Assembly (NCBI RefSeq): GCF_910592395.1
Contig: NC_088312.1
Location: forward strand, 10,354,001 to 10,418,000
Reading direction: 5' to 3'
Length of the DNA stretch: 64,000 nucleotides
Origin: Lineus longissimus
Taxonomy: Eukaryota; Nemertea; Pilidiophora; Heteronemertea; Lineidae
The position numbers and the translations under genes are program-made. The stretch's first letter is position 1; each line of letters begins with the position of its first letter. Shown here piece by piece: positions 19,967 through 30,600 of this stretch. The notes under the pieces were generated by a model, which did no database searches, was not told the DNA's origin, and saw nothing but the letters and a program-made list of their open reading frames with translations.

Positions 19967-22823
19967 CTCCTCATTCAGAGAATCTCATACTTTTACACTA
20001 CTGATGAAATTCACCTCAAAGTAAATATTATCGTTTGCCTGTGATAGTACATTCTGGTCAGCGGAATTGGGATAGTTCATGACGTCAATTCATTCATAAA
20101 TTCTTACTATGGTATGCATGCCATTGGACTGACAGGGCCATTCAAGAGTTCCCAAAGATGTAAACAAAGTCTGGCTATGTTTGCCTGCAAAGATATTATT
20201 TATGGGCAGTTGGAAACCCCGATAATACGACATTATTTGATGTACAATATCAAATCAAATTTCTATGAGTACGGTGTAAAATGAATGAAAATCAGCTTTA
20301 GAAAAGTTTTCGTTATACTTTTTTAACCAGGTTCACTCAACTTTTTATTTGTTTTGATCAAATAAATGGGTGGTTTTGTTAGAGAGTTCCTTCTTAGTCC
20401 TTTATTGCACGCCCTGTCCTAGTATTTATAGCACAAAAAGTATATCGGAATGACATTGATCTAATTTTATCTCAAAGAGTGCACCAATTTTCGGGTAGAA
20501 GAATTTCATTCATGTATTTGTGATTTCCCATAATTCCCCTCGGGCGCCCACTTGGCTTAATTATGACTTCACAAAGTGGCTTCGGAAGATCGACTTTTAT
20601 AGAACTAGTTCATTTCGGCATACCGGTAGTTTACACGCTACAAATTCTTACCATTCTCGATCAGACATCACTATAAGCATTAATTGTTATCACCCACATT
20701 TGCGTATATTTTCAAAGTAACAAGACGTCGCTCCATGATTATCTAGAATACAAGCATAATACGAAGTTGTGTAAAATATAAATTTTGGAATACACTTAAT
20801 TAAGAACTGATACATTCCGGCCAAAATAAGGTGAGTACTCTTACAAAATTTGACCGATCTATCCTTGGGTTGGGAAGGGGTAGTTCTATACTGCTCTTTT
20901 CATTTGTCCATCAGTTTATCAAAATGGAACTGAAATTTTGCACATTATTACTATTACTTCCATAATCAAGATACCTGTAAACCCCATTCATGTCCACCAA
21001 AAAGATATCAATATAGATATTTGTGACTGGATAGATGTTAACTAATTCATGAGCTTTGTTTATCAAATGTTTATATACGGCTAAAATAAGAATATTTATT
21101 AGTATGATTTGGGTCAACCAAAAATTCCGGAAGTTAATTCATATTTCATAGTTCATCTTTCAATAACCAAAAAGTTCCAATTCAATTAGGAGTGTAGACT
21201 AACATTATTTGCCTTTTAACCATTTCATGCACTCTTGCAAATTCTTTTTTGCGGGAGGTGGGTATGAACTCAATTTAGTTTTATTTCTTCTTGCTATACC
21301 TAGTTCAGTGTCAGTGTCAGGCTTATAATCCAAGCCAAAATCTGGCCAATGGAGGAACATTTTCTCCTATTACATTAAAGTTGGCCACGTTCATGCTGGA
21401 TTTCCTCTTCCACAGACGCTGCTGAAAAACCCTAAACATGTTTTATCATCAGAAGTTACAGTCCAAATCACAACTGACATCCCTTAATTTGCATCATCGG
21501 CGCATCAGTGGTGTGCCACTGACGCGCTAGCCAGCACGTAGGTTGCGCGTAACATGTGCGAAACATAGAGATAAGCGCTTCAGTGGTGCGTCACTGGCGC
21601 GCAACTTGGGCATACATTGCGCATAACTGACGCAAAGCAGGAAGGATGTCATATGTGACTTGTACTGTACCCTAGCCAAATGGAGTATTTTGCTTCCAAT
21701 GACCCTGCCCAGCCCACCTTTCATACATGTACACTGTGACGGACTCGTGCTGACGTCTTCTGTATTCTGCGCAGGAGATGATTTCATTCAAGAATTCATC
21801 GCAAATATGTGAAGTATAGCCTGGAGGAGAAGTGGGGGTGTATACTTAGGAGATCACAAGACTACCTTGGCAAGTAGTAAACACTTGATATGAAACACAC
21901 ACCTGGCTCGATGGCCTACCTACTGAAGATTCGCTAATGCCGATGGCGGGAATTTCAGCGTCTGCTCGGAACGCAAAAACATCCTTGTCCCAGTGACAAG
22001 AAAACTTGTCTGGACTGTAAACAAGTACATGTCGTTTCCTTTTTTGTCAAATATAAATAATCTATGATATCAAAACAGATTTTTGAAAGTCCATATTAAC
22101 TCATAAATCAAAATTAGCAATTCCCACCAGTCATATCGTAAATTATAACTTTGTGAATTTGACAAAGCAACAAATTCCTTATAACAGGTTTATTCAAAGA
22201 AAAGTATTGTATTTGATGGTTCAGTGAATCAGTCAACCACCGATAAAATCAGTCATGCGCAGGTAGTTCAGATGACAACCCACAAAATTGTATATCCGGA
22301 GTAACAAAATCGAAGAATTTTTCACGCATTTTGGTAATTTGAAGGATGATTGTACTCATCTGTAATTATGAAGTTATATTTTGGACCCTTTGGGACTCAT
22401 TTGAAGGTTTTATTTTTTACCTTGGGAATCACCAATATTAACCAAAATCTATTTTGATATGACGATATTTTATATATCAAAATGAGAAATTGAATTTGAT
22501 GTGGGGTCTCACTGCAAATTCTGTGGTGGGGATTCCTGAATCGATCATTGCATGACGTTACGAAAGCTTCCAATTTGAACACGCCAGCGGGGGCGCGTGA
22601 TATGACAATCCCCACCACCTCCCACCTCCATAAATAGGACTGTATGTTATTATGCAATGGGAGTCAAACCACTAATAACAGCTTATTGTTTATTGATATA
22701 TTTCCCTTCAATCACACCAACCATGATGCAACTTGTGTCGCTGAACAAAAGCGAGTGTTAATTGAAGTCAAATGATAGATAAAATCACGCATTCCATATT
22801 AATAATAACAGGTTGTATTCATA

Positions 22824-23141
22824 ATGGGACGTCAATTTGAGGAATGTGCTGTACAATCGATAAAGGTAACGTAGAAAGCCATCGGAAGACATTTGAACAC
22901 ACTTACTCAACGAAAGTGCACTAGCTGGTCTAGGACACTGGAAAAATTGCAAGAAACTTTGACACGATTTAAGGAATTTAAAATCTCGTATACATTGTGT
23001 AATCCGGACCATGTCAGTTTTTTTGATACCGATGCAATTTGTGGAGCGTTGCAACTTATGTTGACTAGGACTACAGCTGGAAAATCAGTTGAACTATCAA
23101 AACAGGTATGTAAAATTATTACAATAAACACATTATGCTGA
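22824..23141 (+). pseudogene. Unidentified ORF broken by one in-frame TAG
   Basis: From the ATG at 22824 one frame is open to 23141 except for a single TAG at 22872-22874. The first part reads MGRQFEECAVQSIKVT. After the stop come about 70 residues of ordinary protein-like composition (for example LEKLQETLTRFKEFKIS and FFDTDAICGALQLM), up to a good donor (CAG|GTATGT) at 23106. No family is recognised. It may be a decayed gene, a transposon fragment, two exons (AAG|GTAACG at 22865 is a possible donor) or chance. The foldback element at 23169-23394 lies just downstream. Confidence 0.3.
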
Positions 23142-23168
23142 GTCCCCCCTAGTATCACATGCGGTCAA

Positions 23169-23394
23169 TATGTGACGCGCTCTACCAAAACTAGGCGCTT
23201 GTCGCATCTGAACTTGACAGGTTGATACGGACTTGTTGTTCATTTCCCTATTGTAGACCTTTTGTGAAATGTGACCAAATCAGTTTGTAATAGATTTCAC
23301 AAAAGGTCTACAATAGGGAATGAACAACAAGTCCGTATCAACCTGTCGAGTTCAGATGCGACAAGCGCCTAGTTTTGGTAGAGCGAGTCACATA
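23169..23394. mobile_element. Foldback MITE with ~100-bp near-perfect inverted arms
   Basis: The left arm (23169-23270) and right arm (23294-23394) are almost perfect reverse complements around a 23-bp loop. The ends read TA-TGTGACGCGCTCTACC and the reverse complement, so TA flanks are present. The high arm identity implies a young insertion or strong selection for the hairpin. No protein is encoded. The transcript would form a long double-stranded stem. Confidence 0.85.
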
Positions 23395-23439
23395 TGTCAT
23401 CTCCCTAAAATGTGTCTGAATTTGTGCCTTTTTCACCAG

Positions 23440-23504
23440 GGGTGTGAAATATCGCGAGGCGGAGTACATTGAAAACCACTTGTTACACGAGGATGTTCAG
23501 ACAG
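23440..23504 (+). CDS. Exon-like segment, gene unidentified
   Basis: A good acceptor (CCTTTTTCACCAG) and donor (ACAG|GTGAGG) bracket 65 bp whose only open frame encodes 21 residues, GVKYREAEYIENHLLHEDVQ plus T, of highly protein-like composition. The acceptor leaves phase 2 and the donor phase 1. The candidate exon at 22824-23105 ends in phase 0, so the two do not splice directly. Speculative; no homology is recognised. Confidence 0.25.
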
Positions 23505-26500
23505 GTGAGGGGGTGGGATATAATAACCGGTATCAAAACACGATCAGCAGTCCCGACGACACAAATCCAACTGATCCTAAACAGTGATCAAATAATATGA
23601 ATGTGTCCTATGGGAATTCCGAAACTCGCCACCGATCGACTTTTGGATAAATGATCATTTTCACCTGCCCGTGGGGGATTGATGGCGCATAGGGATAAAT
23701 TGTACTTTCAAATTGCTGGGGATTTTCTCTCAAATTTGGCAAATGTTATTACATTTTATTACTGTTATTGTCATCTAACACTTCTTTGGGTGCGGAATGA
23801 TGGAGGTCTCCCTCCGCCTTAGGGGTTCAAATTACGCCAACCACCTCAAATCCCTGCAGGGGTGACGGAAGACCATTAATTAACAGTTTTCGCAGTTCCG
23901 AATCAATGCTATATATTATTATCTTACTCCCATTAGTCGAAAAGCCCACTGCTTTCCGAAGACAGGCAAGAGCAGCCATTTGCAGCGGACACCCCTATAT
24001 ACACTCCCCAACACTTTTTTTCCTTTTGGCACTTTCAGACACTTTCTGACTCTTCCTCAATTTTTTGTCAAATCAAGCTGGTAAACACTGGTTAGCATTT
24101 CCAACGAATACTGTAGTACCAGCAATGTATTGCTTCTTTCCTAGAATCACTTACAAGAATTATGCTATTATTTTCTGAGAAATTCTGCAGATTCATGGGA
24201 TATCGTGAAACCAATTTCAATAATCACAGTCTGGCCCATCCATCAGCAAATCCTGTCTACCTCTTGACAGTCAGCACCACCTAGCGGCAGTCATACAGTA
24301 TTTCTGATACCCTATATAAATAAATTCAAAAGTGGGAAGAACAATCGATTGATTTTCATTAGCCAGTTTTGGGTTGGTTAATGTTTTTCGGTAACTCCTC
24401 ATTTCTGTCAAGCTCAGAAGTGGGATCTTAGTATCTGTTACCATGAATTGCTCAGGTAGGCATAAGAAATATCTTACTACTGTTACTTTTGCTCTGAGGT
24501 AAGGCAGCAAGAAATGTGGCTCTTAAAGAGTTTTTGATAAATGGAGCGAAAGGTCAACACGTAAGGTTAAAGTCATAAGAAGTCTTGGTTTTCTCTTATT
24601 GCCAGTCTTATGAGAAAACCCACATCCTATATCATCAGAAATGTATCATTTTGATATAAAACATAATATCCGCTGATTGATTTGTCAAAATGAGTAATAT
24701 GTCCGGAAACGTGCCATAAGTGAACTTTTAGATCTATCTTCTGATGTGGACCGGGCCGCCTCCCCCGCATGTCTTAGGTAAGCAGCAATCATGTTGTAGC
24801 TTCCATCGCTCTAGTGTCACTTTGTGTAATAGGATAGTTCCAATATTGATGACAGAATAAGCAATGACAAGAGCGCTGGAATTGCTACAGATGGAAAATG
24901 ATATTGGCCAAATTGTACTTGGCCCTTTCTTTGAGAGCTGCGAGGCAAACTGTCGTGGTTGGCATAACTTGAAGTTGTAACAAAATCTGTGGCCACTTAC
25001 ATGTAAGGTCTGTTGTAACTTAAACAGCTTTGGTTGGTATAAAATGCCCATCAATATAAGAAATTTTCCTTAAATCTTAATTAGGATGTTCCTCATTGCT
25101 ATCCGTACTGAATGGACCTGTCATTTTGCTCCAACCCTCACAAAGCAACTTGGAGTTTGCAAATTTACTGACACATCACATTTTGTCTGTTGAAGAGAGT
25201 CGCACATCTCTCAAGTTGAAAACTGAATAGTCATACACTAGAGACATCTTTGGGATAAGAGTTTAACTCCTGATTAGAAGAGAGTGCACACAGGAGGAAA
25301 TTAGCATCAAGAACCACAGAGACAAAGAAATCGACAAAGACTGCACAGAAATCTCCTTTGCTGAAATGATGACAAAAATCAATACACCACAGTCGTCGTT
25401 ATTGCAGCTGACAGAGCAGGACGAACCCTAGGAACCTCCCCAAGAAACCTGCACTGATTTCAATGGCCACATAATCTATTCCCAATAGACAGATGACGTC
25501 TTTTTTATCTACCATGAAGGGATATTTAGCACATGCTGACAGCAACTTAGTCATGTGGCGAGTTTTCCATATATTAACGGCACATTTTGCACCGCAATTC
25601 CCACAAGACATCAAATTATGAGTCACCCGTTGTTTGCAAAAATGATGCCTTGTGTTGTAAAATGACAGAAGAGACGAAAATTGGTGGGTCTCTAGGTCTT
25701 CTGTACTCTAAGATATGTGTTTTGGGGGGGGGGGGGCTGCAAATAGTGCGTTTTTTAAGGATAAACTTTCTTAATTCTTGACTGTAACCATCTTTTAAAG
25801 AGGGGTCGAGGGGTAGAGTAGTAAATGCAAGATCTGTAAGGGTATCATGACCTTCAATGTCACCAATAAAGCTTTTAAACCGAATCATATCACCTGCATC
25901 AGGCACACAAGGAAATGTAAAAACAGCGGCAAAAAAAACATACGGGTTATTAGTTGACGTAGGCAATGATGATGATGATGACAAAAGAAGCAGAGCCTGG
26001 ACCTAGTAAGAGGAGGTGAAAGGTACTTCATGGTCAATTTCAAGGAAGAAATTTCAAAGAAGATATGTATCCTGGTGGCAGCCCCTCTTATAATCTGCTA
26101 CAGTGCAGTTAAGCCAATGTATGTATACGCCTTCTCCAGGCAGGTTCTTCTGTCATTATTTGCGTGGTGACAGAGAAAAATCCATCAAGAGCGATCAGGC
26201 ATGCTCAAGTCATCAGTAACTGACAAGCACAGTTGACAAACCCATCCTAAGTTAAAGGCAGAATGCAGTCGATTTCAGATAAATCCTAGTAAGTCATCGT
26301 CTAGGCAAACTATATAGTCGTGTGAACAGCGTAAGTGACACTCAAAAATTAGGGAAGTTTTGACATCAGCCCCATTTAGTAAACATGTAGTATATATATT
26401 TGATAATTTATACCATCAGAGCATTGCTTCTGATAAAACATCATCAGTAGCATTGCTTTTGATAAAACTCCTTCAGTAGCATTGCTATTGATAAAACACC

Positions 26501-27412
26501 TTCAGTAGAATTGCTTTTGATAAAACACCTTCATTAGCATTGCTTTTAATAAAACACATCTGTAGTACTGCTTTTGATTAAAAAAAACTCTCAGTAAAAT
26601 TCCTTTTGATAAAATAGCATACATATGATTGCTTTTGATAAAACAGCCTGCGATTGCTTTTACACAAAAGTTCCAATTATGGTAAGTGTTTGCCATCAAA
26701 AAAGTAGCCTCTCACACTCAAAGGGTGTGTATTGTGATGCATGCTGTCCTCGCTTTGAGTGGCAAAAGAGCATAATATCTTTAATGCCTATTGGGATTCG
26801 GTTTGCCGATCAGTTGTTTAAACATGTTAAAAGCCGCACGGGAAAATCAATAATGAAGTCGGCGTATTACTACTTAATAAACTGTCGTGTTGTTTGTTAA
26901 TTTGGCGCATCACATGCCCGAGAGGAAAATCCTCACATTGCCGACATAATCAGACGAGGCTGGTCGTAATCGACCTCACCTTTCCCCCGATGAAAACGGG
27001 GTTAAATTCGGTTGAGCCATCAGATGAATGAGGAGCGGAGACAATTTCGATCAATCAATGCCCAGAATGTAGGTACTACGTTGAGCAGAGGCAAAGGAGT
27101 TACGTGTCACAATAGTAGCAATGTCTACGGCAGAAAGCAGGCGGGGATTTACCCGAACAGATCAAGAGCTGATAAAATGGCCCCATAAAAACCAAGTTAC
27201 AAATGGTTGGAAGAGGTACCGTTCGGCGAATGCATGGCGACAAGGACTTAGCAGATGCTTTTGAGCTTTGTAAAGGATGTTTGCTCGATTTCTCATTTCT
27301 CGCGTTTGTTTTGTTAAATGCAGGTACATGTATAACGACGATGCGATTGAGAATACACAGGTGAGATATCACAGTTAGCTCCCAGATTGGACCAAAGGAC
27401 GACGACGGAAAC
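23505..27412. other. Intergenic / upstream region of the LDLa gene
   Basis: No supported gene on either strand. Features seen: a 13-base G run at 25724-25736, a short GAT microsatellite at about 25967-25981, and the ~30-bp tandem repeat at 26418-26660. The few hundred bases before the ATG at 27413 must contain the promoter or a 5' UTR junction, but no TATA box or initiator is convincing. Confidence 0.5.
26418..26660. repeat. Diverged ~30-bp tandem repeat, about 8 copies
   Basis: Units of the type AGCATTGCTTTTGATAAAAC followed by ACCTTCAGT recur from 26418 to 26660. They drift in sequence and length towards the 3' end. It lies about 750 bp upstream of the first coding exon of the LDLa gene. 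Confidence 0.88.
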
Positions 27413-27695
27413 ATGAACTGGATCCAGTGTTTCACAGTGTCGTATTTGGCCGTAGTTTTACCATGTGTAGCCGTCGCGTACAGATTCACGGATGCCTCAA
27501 CGTTAAATAAACGCAACACTAGTCGCAAAGACAATAACACTTGGAATAAATTAGAACTTCTACAGGCCCTAATTCATAGGTTAAGGCAAAAAAAGCCGGG
27601 ATCTTCACAGACACAATACAGATATAGGAGGAGCCGGCCTATGTACTATGGCTGGGTGGCAGAAAAGGAAAATGACGCTGACATACCAAGAATTG
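27413..27695 (+). CDS. Exon 1: signal peptide and dibasic region
   Basis: ATG at 27413 (context GAAACATGA) opens 94 codons plus one base before G|GTAAGT at 27696. Residues 1-22 form a signal peptide (WIQCFTVSYLAVVLPCVAVA). Then come sequons N35-T-S and N41-N-T, a helix-like stretch KLELLQALIHRLRQKK, the segment PGSSQTQYRYRR, and SRPMYYGWVAEKENDADIPR. KK and RR are candidate prohormone-convertase sites. This frame is preferred over the antisense ORF (27100-27540) because it has the signal peptide and a consensus donor. Confidence 0.72.
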
Positions 27696-30600
27696 GTAAG
27701 TGAATTCTTTAATTGATTTCTTTAATTGATCAGCCAATAATTAATTTGTTTTCATACTTTGCAATTTTTCCTTTATGGAAATTATGAAAAGCAGATGCTT
27801 TAGGCACTTATTTGTCATGCTGATTAAAAATTCCAAATCTGAGCAATTAAATGCTGTTAACCCTTGCAGGTTAAAGCATACATGCAGTTTCATAACAAAT
27901 GGTAATTTTTCTACTTTTGCTACCTATTAAGCTAACAGATTTTAAAAACATTAACCCTTTTGGGTTGAGAATTCAGAATCTCAACTGTGATCTTACTGTT
28001 ATGATTCAGAGCTACTTCCAAGGCAATGGCGTGTATCAGTGCAGTTACTTCTTGGGGCCAATTCTTGCCCGAGACTCTGACTCCGACATGTCTTCTTGAA
28101 TCACTTTCTAGGTTATGAAAGGGTGCATTAAAGTTATGATAGCAAGTTGCTATTTCTCGTATATTTGAGTTGTTTTTTTATACTCAATAAAGTACACATA
28201 CAAATAACAGACACAAGATGCATAGGTTCCTAAAACTATTTTGTTGTTTGATAGCAAATCAAAATTTATTAACAGATTTTGATTACAAGCGTGCTTTAGT
28301 TGATGTTATCTCAATTGTACTTAATTTTTGCAATTGATAAGAGAACATAATAGTGATTTGTGGCCAAACAAAATGTGTTTTTCCGATCTTGCTTGATTCC
28401 CCTGAGGGGGTAGCTTCTTTTTTTGCGCAGTTAGAGTATACATGTGTTGAAATCAAAGGCTAAAAATGTTTTAACAGTAGGCATGAAAATGTATTTGGGG
28501 CTTACAAGAATGTGATTTTTTAACATTGTTTTAATCAATTTCCACAAGGACGCAAAAAGACTTTTCATTCGTTCTTGAAAAATTCTTCTTTGGGTATGGT
28601 CCTGTCCAGTTTGTGGAAGCTACAATGCAAGACACGTTGGGATTTGTCGTCTGAATGAAGGGGTTAACGAAGAGCATCAACACAACGAAATCACTACGAT
28701 GTTTGCAACTTCCTTAAAAGCATCCGCATCTTCTGGCAAATCTCCGCTTCAGCTCTTTCTATGACACACACGTGTCTCGCAGTTCCGCACACACAGCTGA
28801 GAGATATGCCGCATAATGCACGCTGCATCTGGGGCTCACTTTTTTCCGCCACCACCTCTCAATTGCCGAGGTATTGATAATTCTTATAACAGAGGGTAAT
28901 TAAGTTCACACGGCATTAGCATGCTGGCTGGAGAGTCTGACGCGTTGATACGATCATCTGCATCGCAGAATTACGTGATCGCATTTTACGAGCGTTACAA
29001 CGTTTAACCCATTGGCGGCATGTTGAAGAGGTGGAAGTGGGTATGGTATTTATGCTCCAGGGTCCAAGCCTAGAAGAAAGGACTTATACGAGCTGTGTGC
29101 CCTTAAACAATGCACTTTACGTAGTAAGGTTGCTGCTTGAGTCTGATACGGTCATTGCATTGAAGCATTACAAGTTGTTTAACTCACAGGAGAAGGATGA
29201 ATGGATGGAAGAAGATAAGATTATTGTGGTCCTGGGTCCAACCCTTGAAAAACATCAGGACTTGAGAGTTGTGTGTCCTTGAACAATGCACTTTATGTGT
29301 TCATATGATCATTTACATTGTGGAATAACTTAAGAAGTTTAACTCATTAAGGCATGGTGAAGGTCTAGGTGCATTGATCAGACACATCTACGGTCCAAGT
29401 CCTGAAGCATACTATTGACTATTGAGATGTGTGTTCTCGAACCATACACTTTTCCTCATATGTACACTTTGTGATTGTTCTTTCGCACACCATGAAGCTA
29501 ACATACAAAGTCTTTCTTAAAGGAATAAGTTTTTTTGGAAAGGAAATTAATAACAAAAAGCTTATTGTTACTGTAGTCTTGATTAATTAGGTCTTGATTA
29601 ATTAGGTTTAAATCAGGTTTTATCTGAAGGTGCTATGAGGATGAGATATGCAAGTATGTCATCCCATGAGTGGTGACAAATGAAATTTGGGGAAAACACT
29701 TTTTGCCAATTGTCGTTGTCACTATTTTTTAGGCAGAGTGCCGCAGAGTGGCGGTTGGTGACTAGGTCCAGGCAGTGGCAGTTCAGCGTGTGTTTAGAGA
29801 AATAATGTCTGACTAGAGTTTTAAGAGGTCTTACAATTACAGCCCGTTTTTCCCACACATGACGCTGGCATTAGGCCAAACCTTAACATGTGCTGTCTTG
29901 CAATAGAAACGTCTCCTAAATAAGACAATGCAAAATGAATGAGGCAATTTATGAAAATCGTGCAGCGTGAACCTTCGAAGGGCTGAGATAGCACCAAGGT
30001 TGCTTGAGAGAGAGCAAAAGACGACATTAAGGACAGTCCTCTGAGGAACACAAAATTTTTCATGGCTGTCAAAATTCAAAGTGACATCAATCATACATCA
30101 AGTGCAATACTTTTTTGAACAAGTAGTTCAAAGGGAAAAAATTGCTATCAAATTTTCATGCAAATGTCCGTTTCATTCGATCATGCATTAACACAATCCA
30201 CTTGTTATAATGCACTTAACAAAATAATGTTGTTGATATGTGAAAATAGATGCCAAACACTTTGGATAGAGATAGGTTTTCTCCATTTATAAGTTCCCGA
30301 TAGGTGGCCAGTGTGCAGCCAGGGCAGACTCCGTAACGTAATGACTGAGTCTGCAAGTGGGAGACAGTCTATGGCACTTCATTCATCATGGTCGAATTCC
30401 TAACAGCAGCGTACCTTTAAAGGGTTAACATCCACTTACCAAGAGGAACTAGAATTATACCATCCATCTGCATGATGTAGGTAGAGATGATACATCTAGT
30501 CCACAAATTAATTCTTAACAGGTAACCAAATGTAAATTTCATTGAAAAGTACCTTCATGGCGGGTTGATTATGGATATAAAGGGAAAACATACATGTCTG

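Larger units (their letters stand above)
18331..22823. other. Intergenic region with one retroelement-like repeat
   Basis: No supported gene. It contains the dispersed repeat at 19571-19880, a fragment of the TTAA element family at about 19898-19966, and a patch at about 21500-21620 rich in TCAGTGG/CCACTGA and GCGC words that form small palindromes. The rest looks like ordinary AT-rich spacer. Confidence 0.55.

Noticed and set aside
25616..25984. 122-codon - strand ORF
   Set aside because: It runs through a G13 homopolymer and a GAT microsatellite, giving Pro and Ser runs; not protein-like overall.
27100..27540. 146-codon - strand ORF overlapping the LDLa gene exon 1
   Set aside because: Antisense to the signal-peptide exon; no domain. 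The + strand frame has a signal peptide and a consensus donor.
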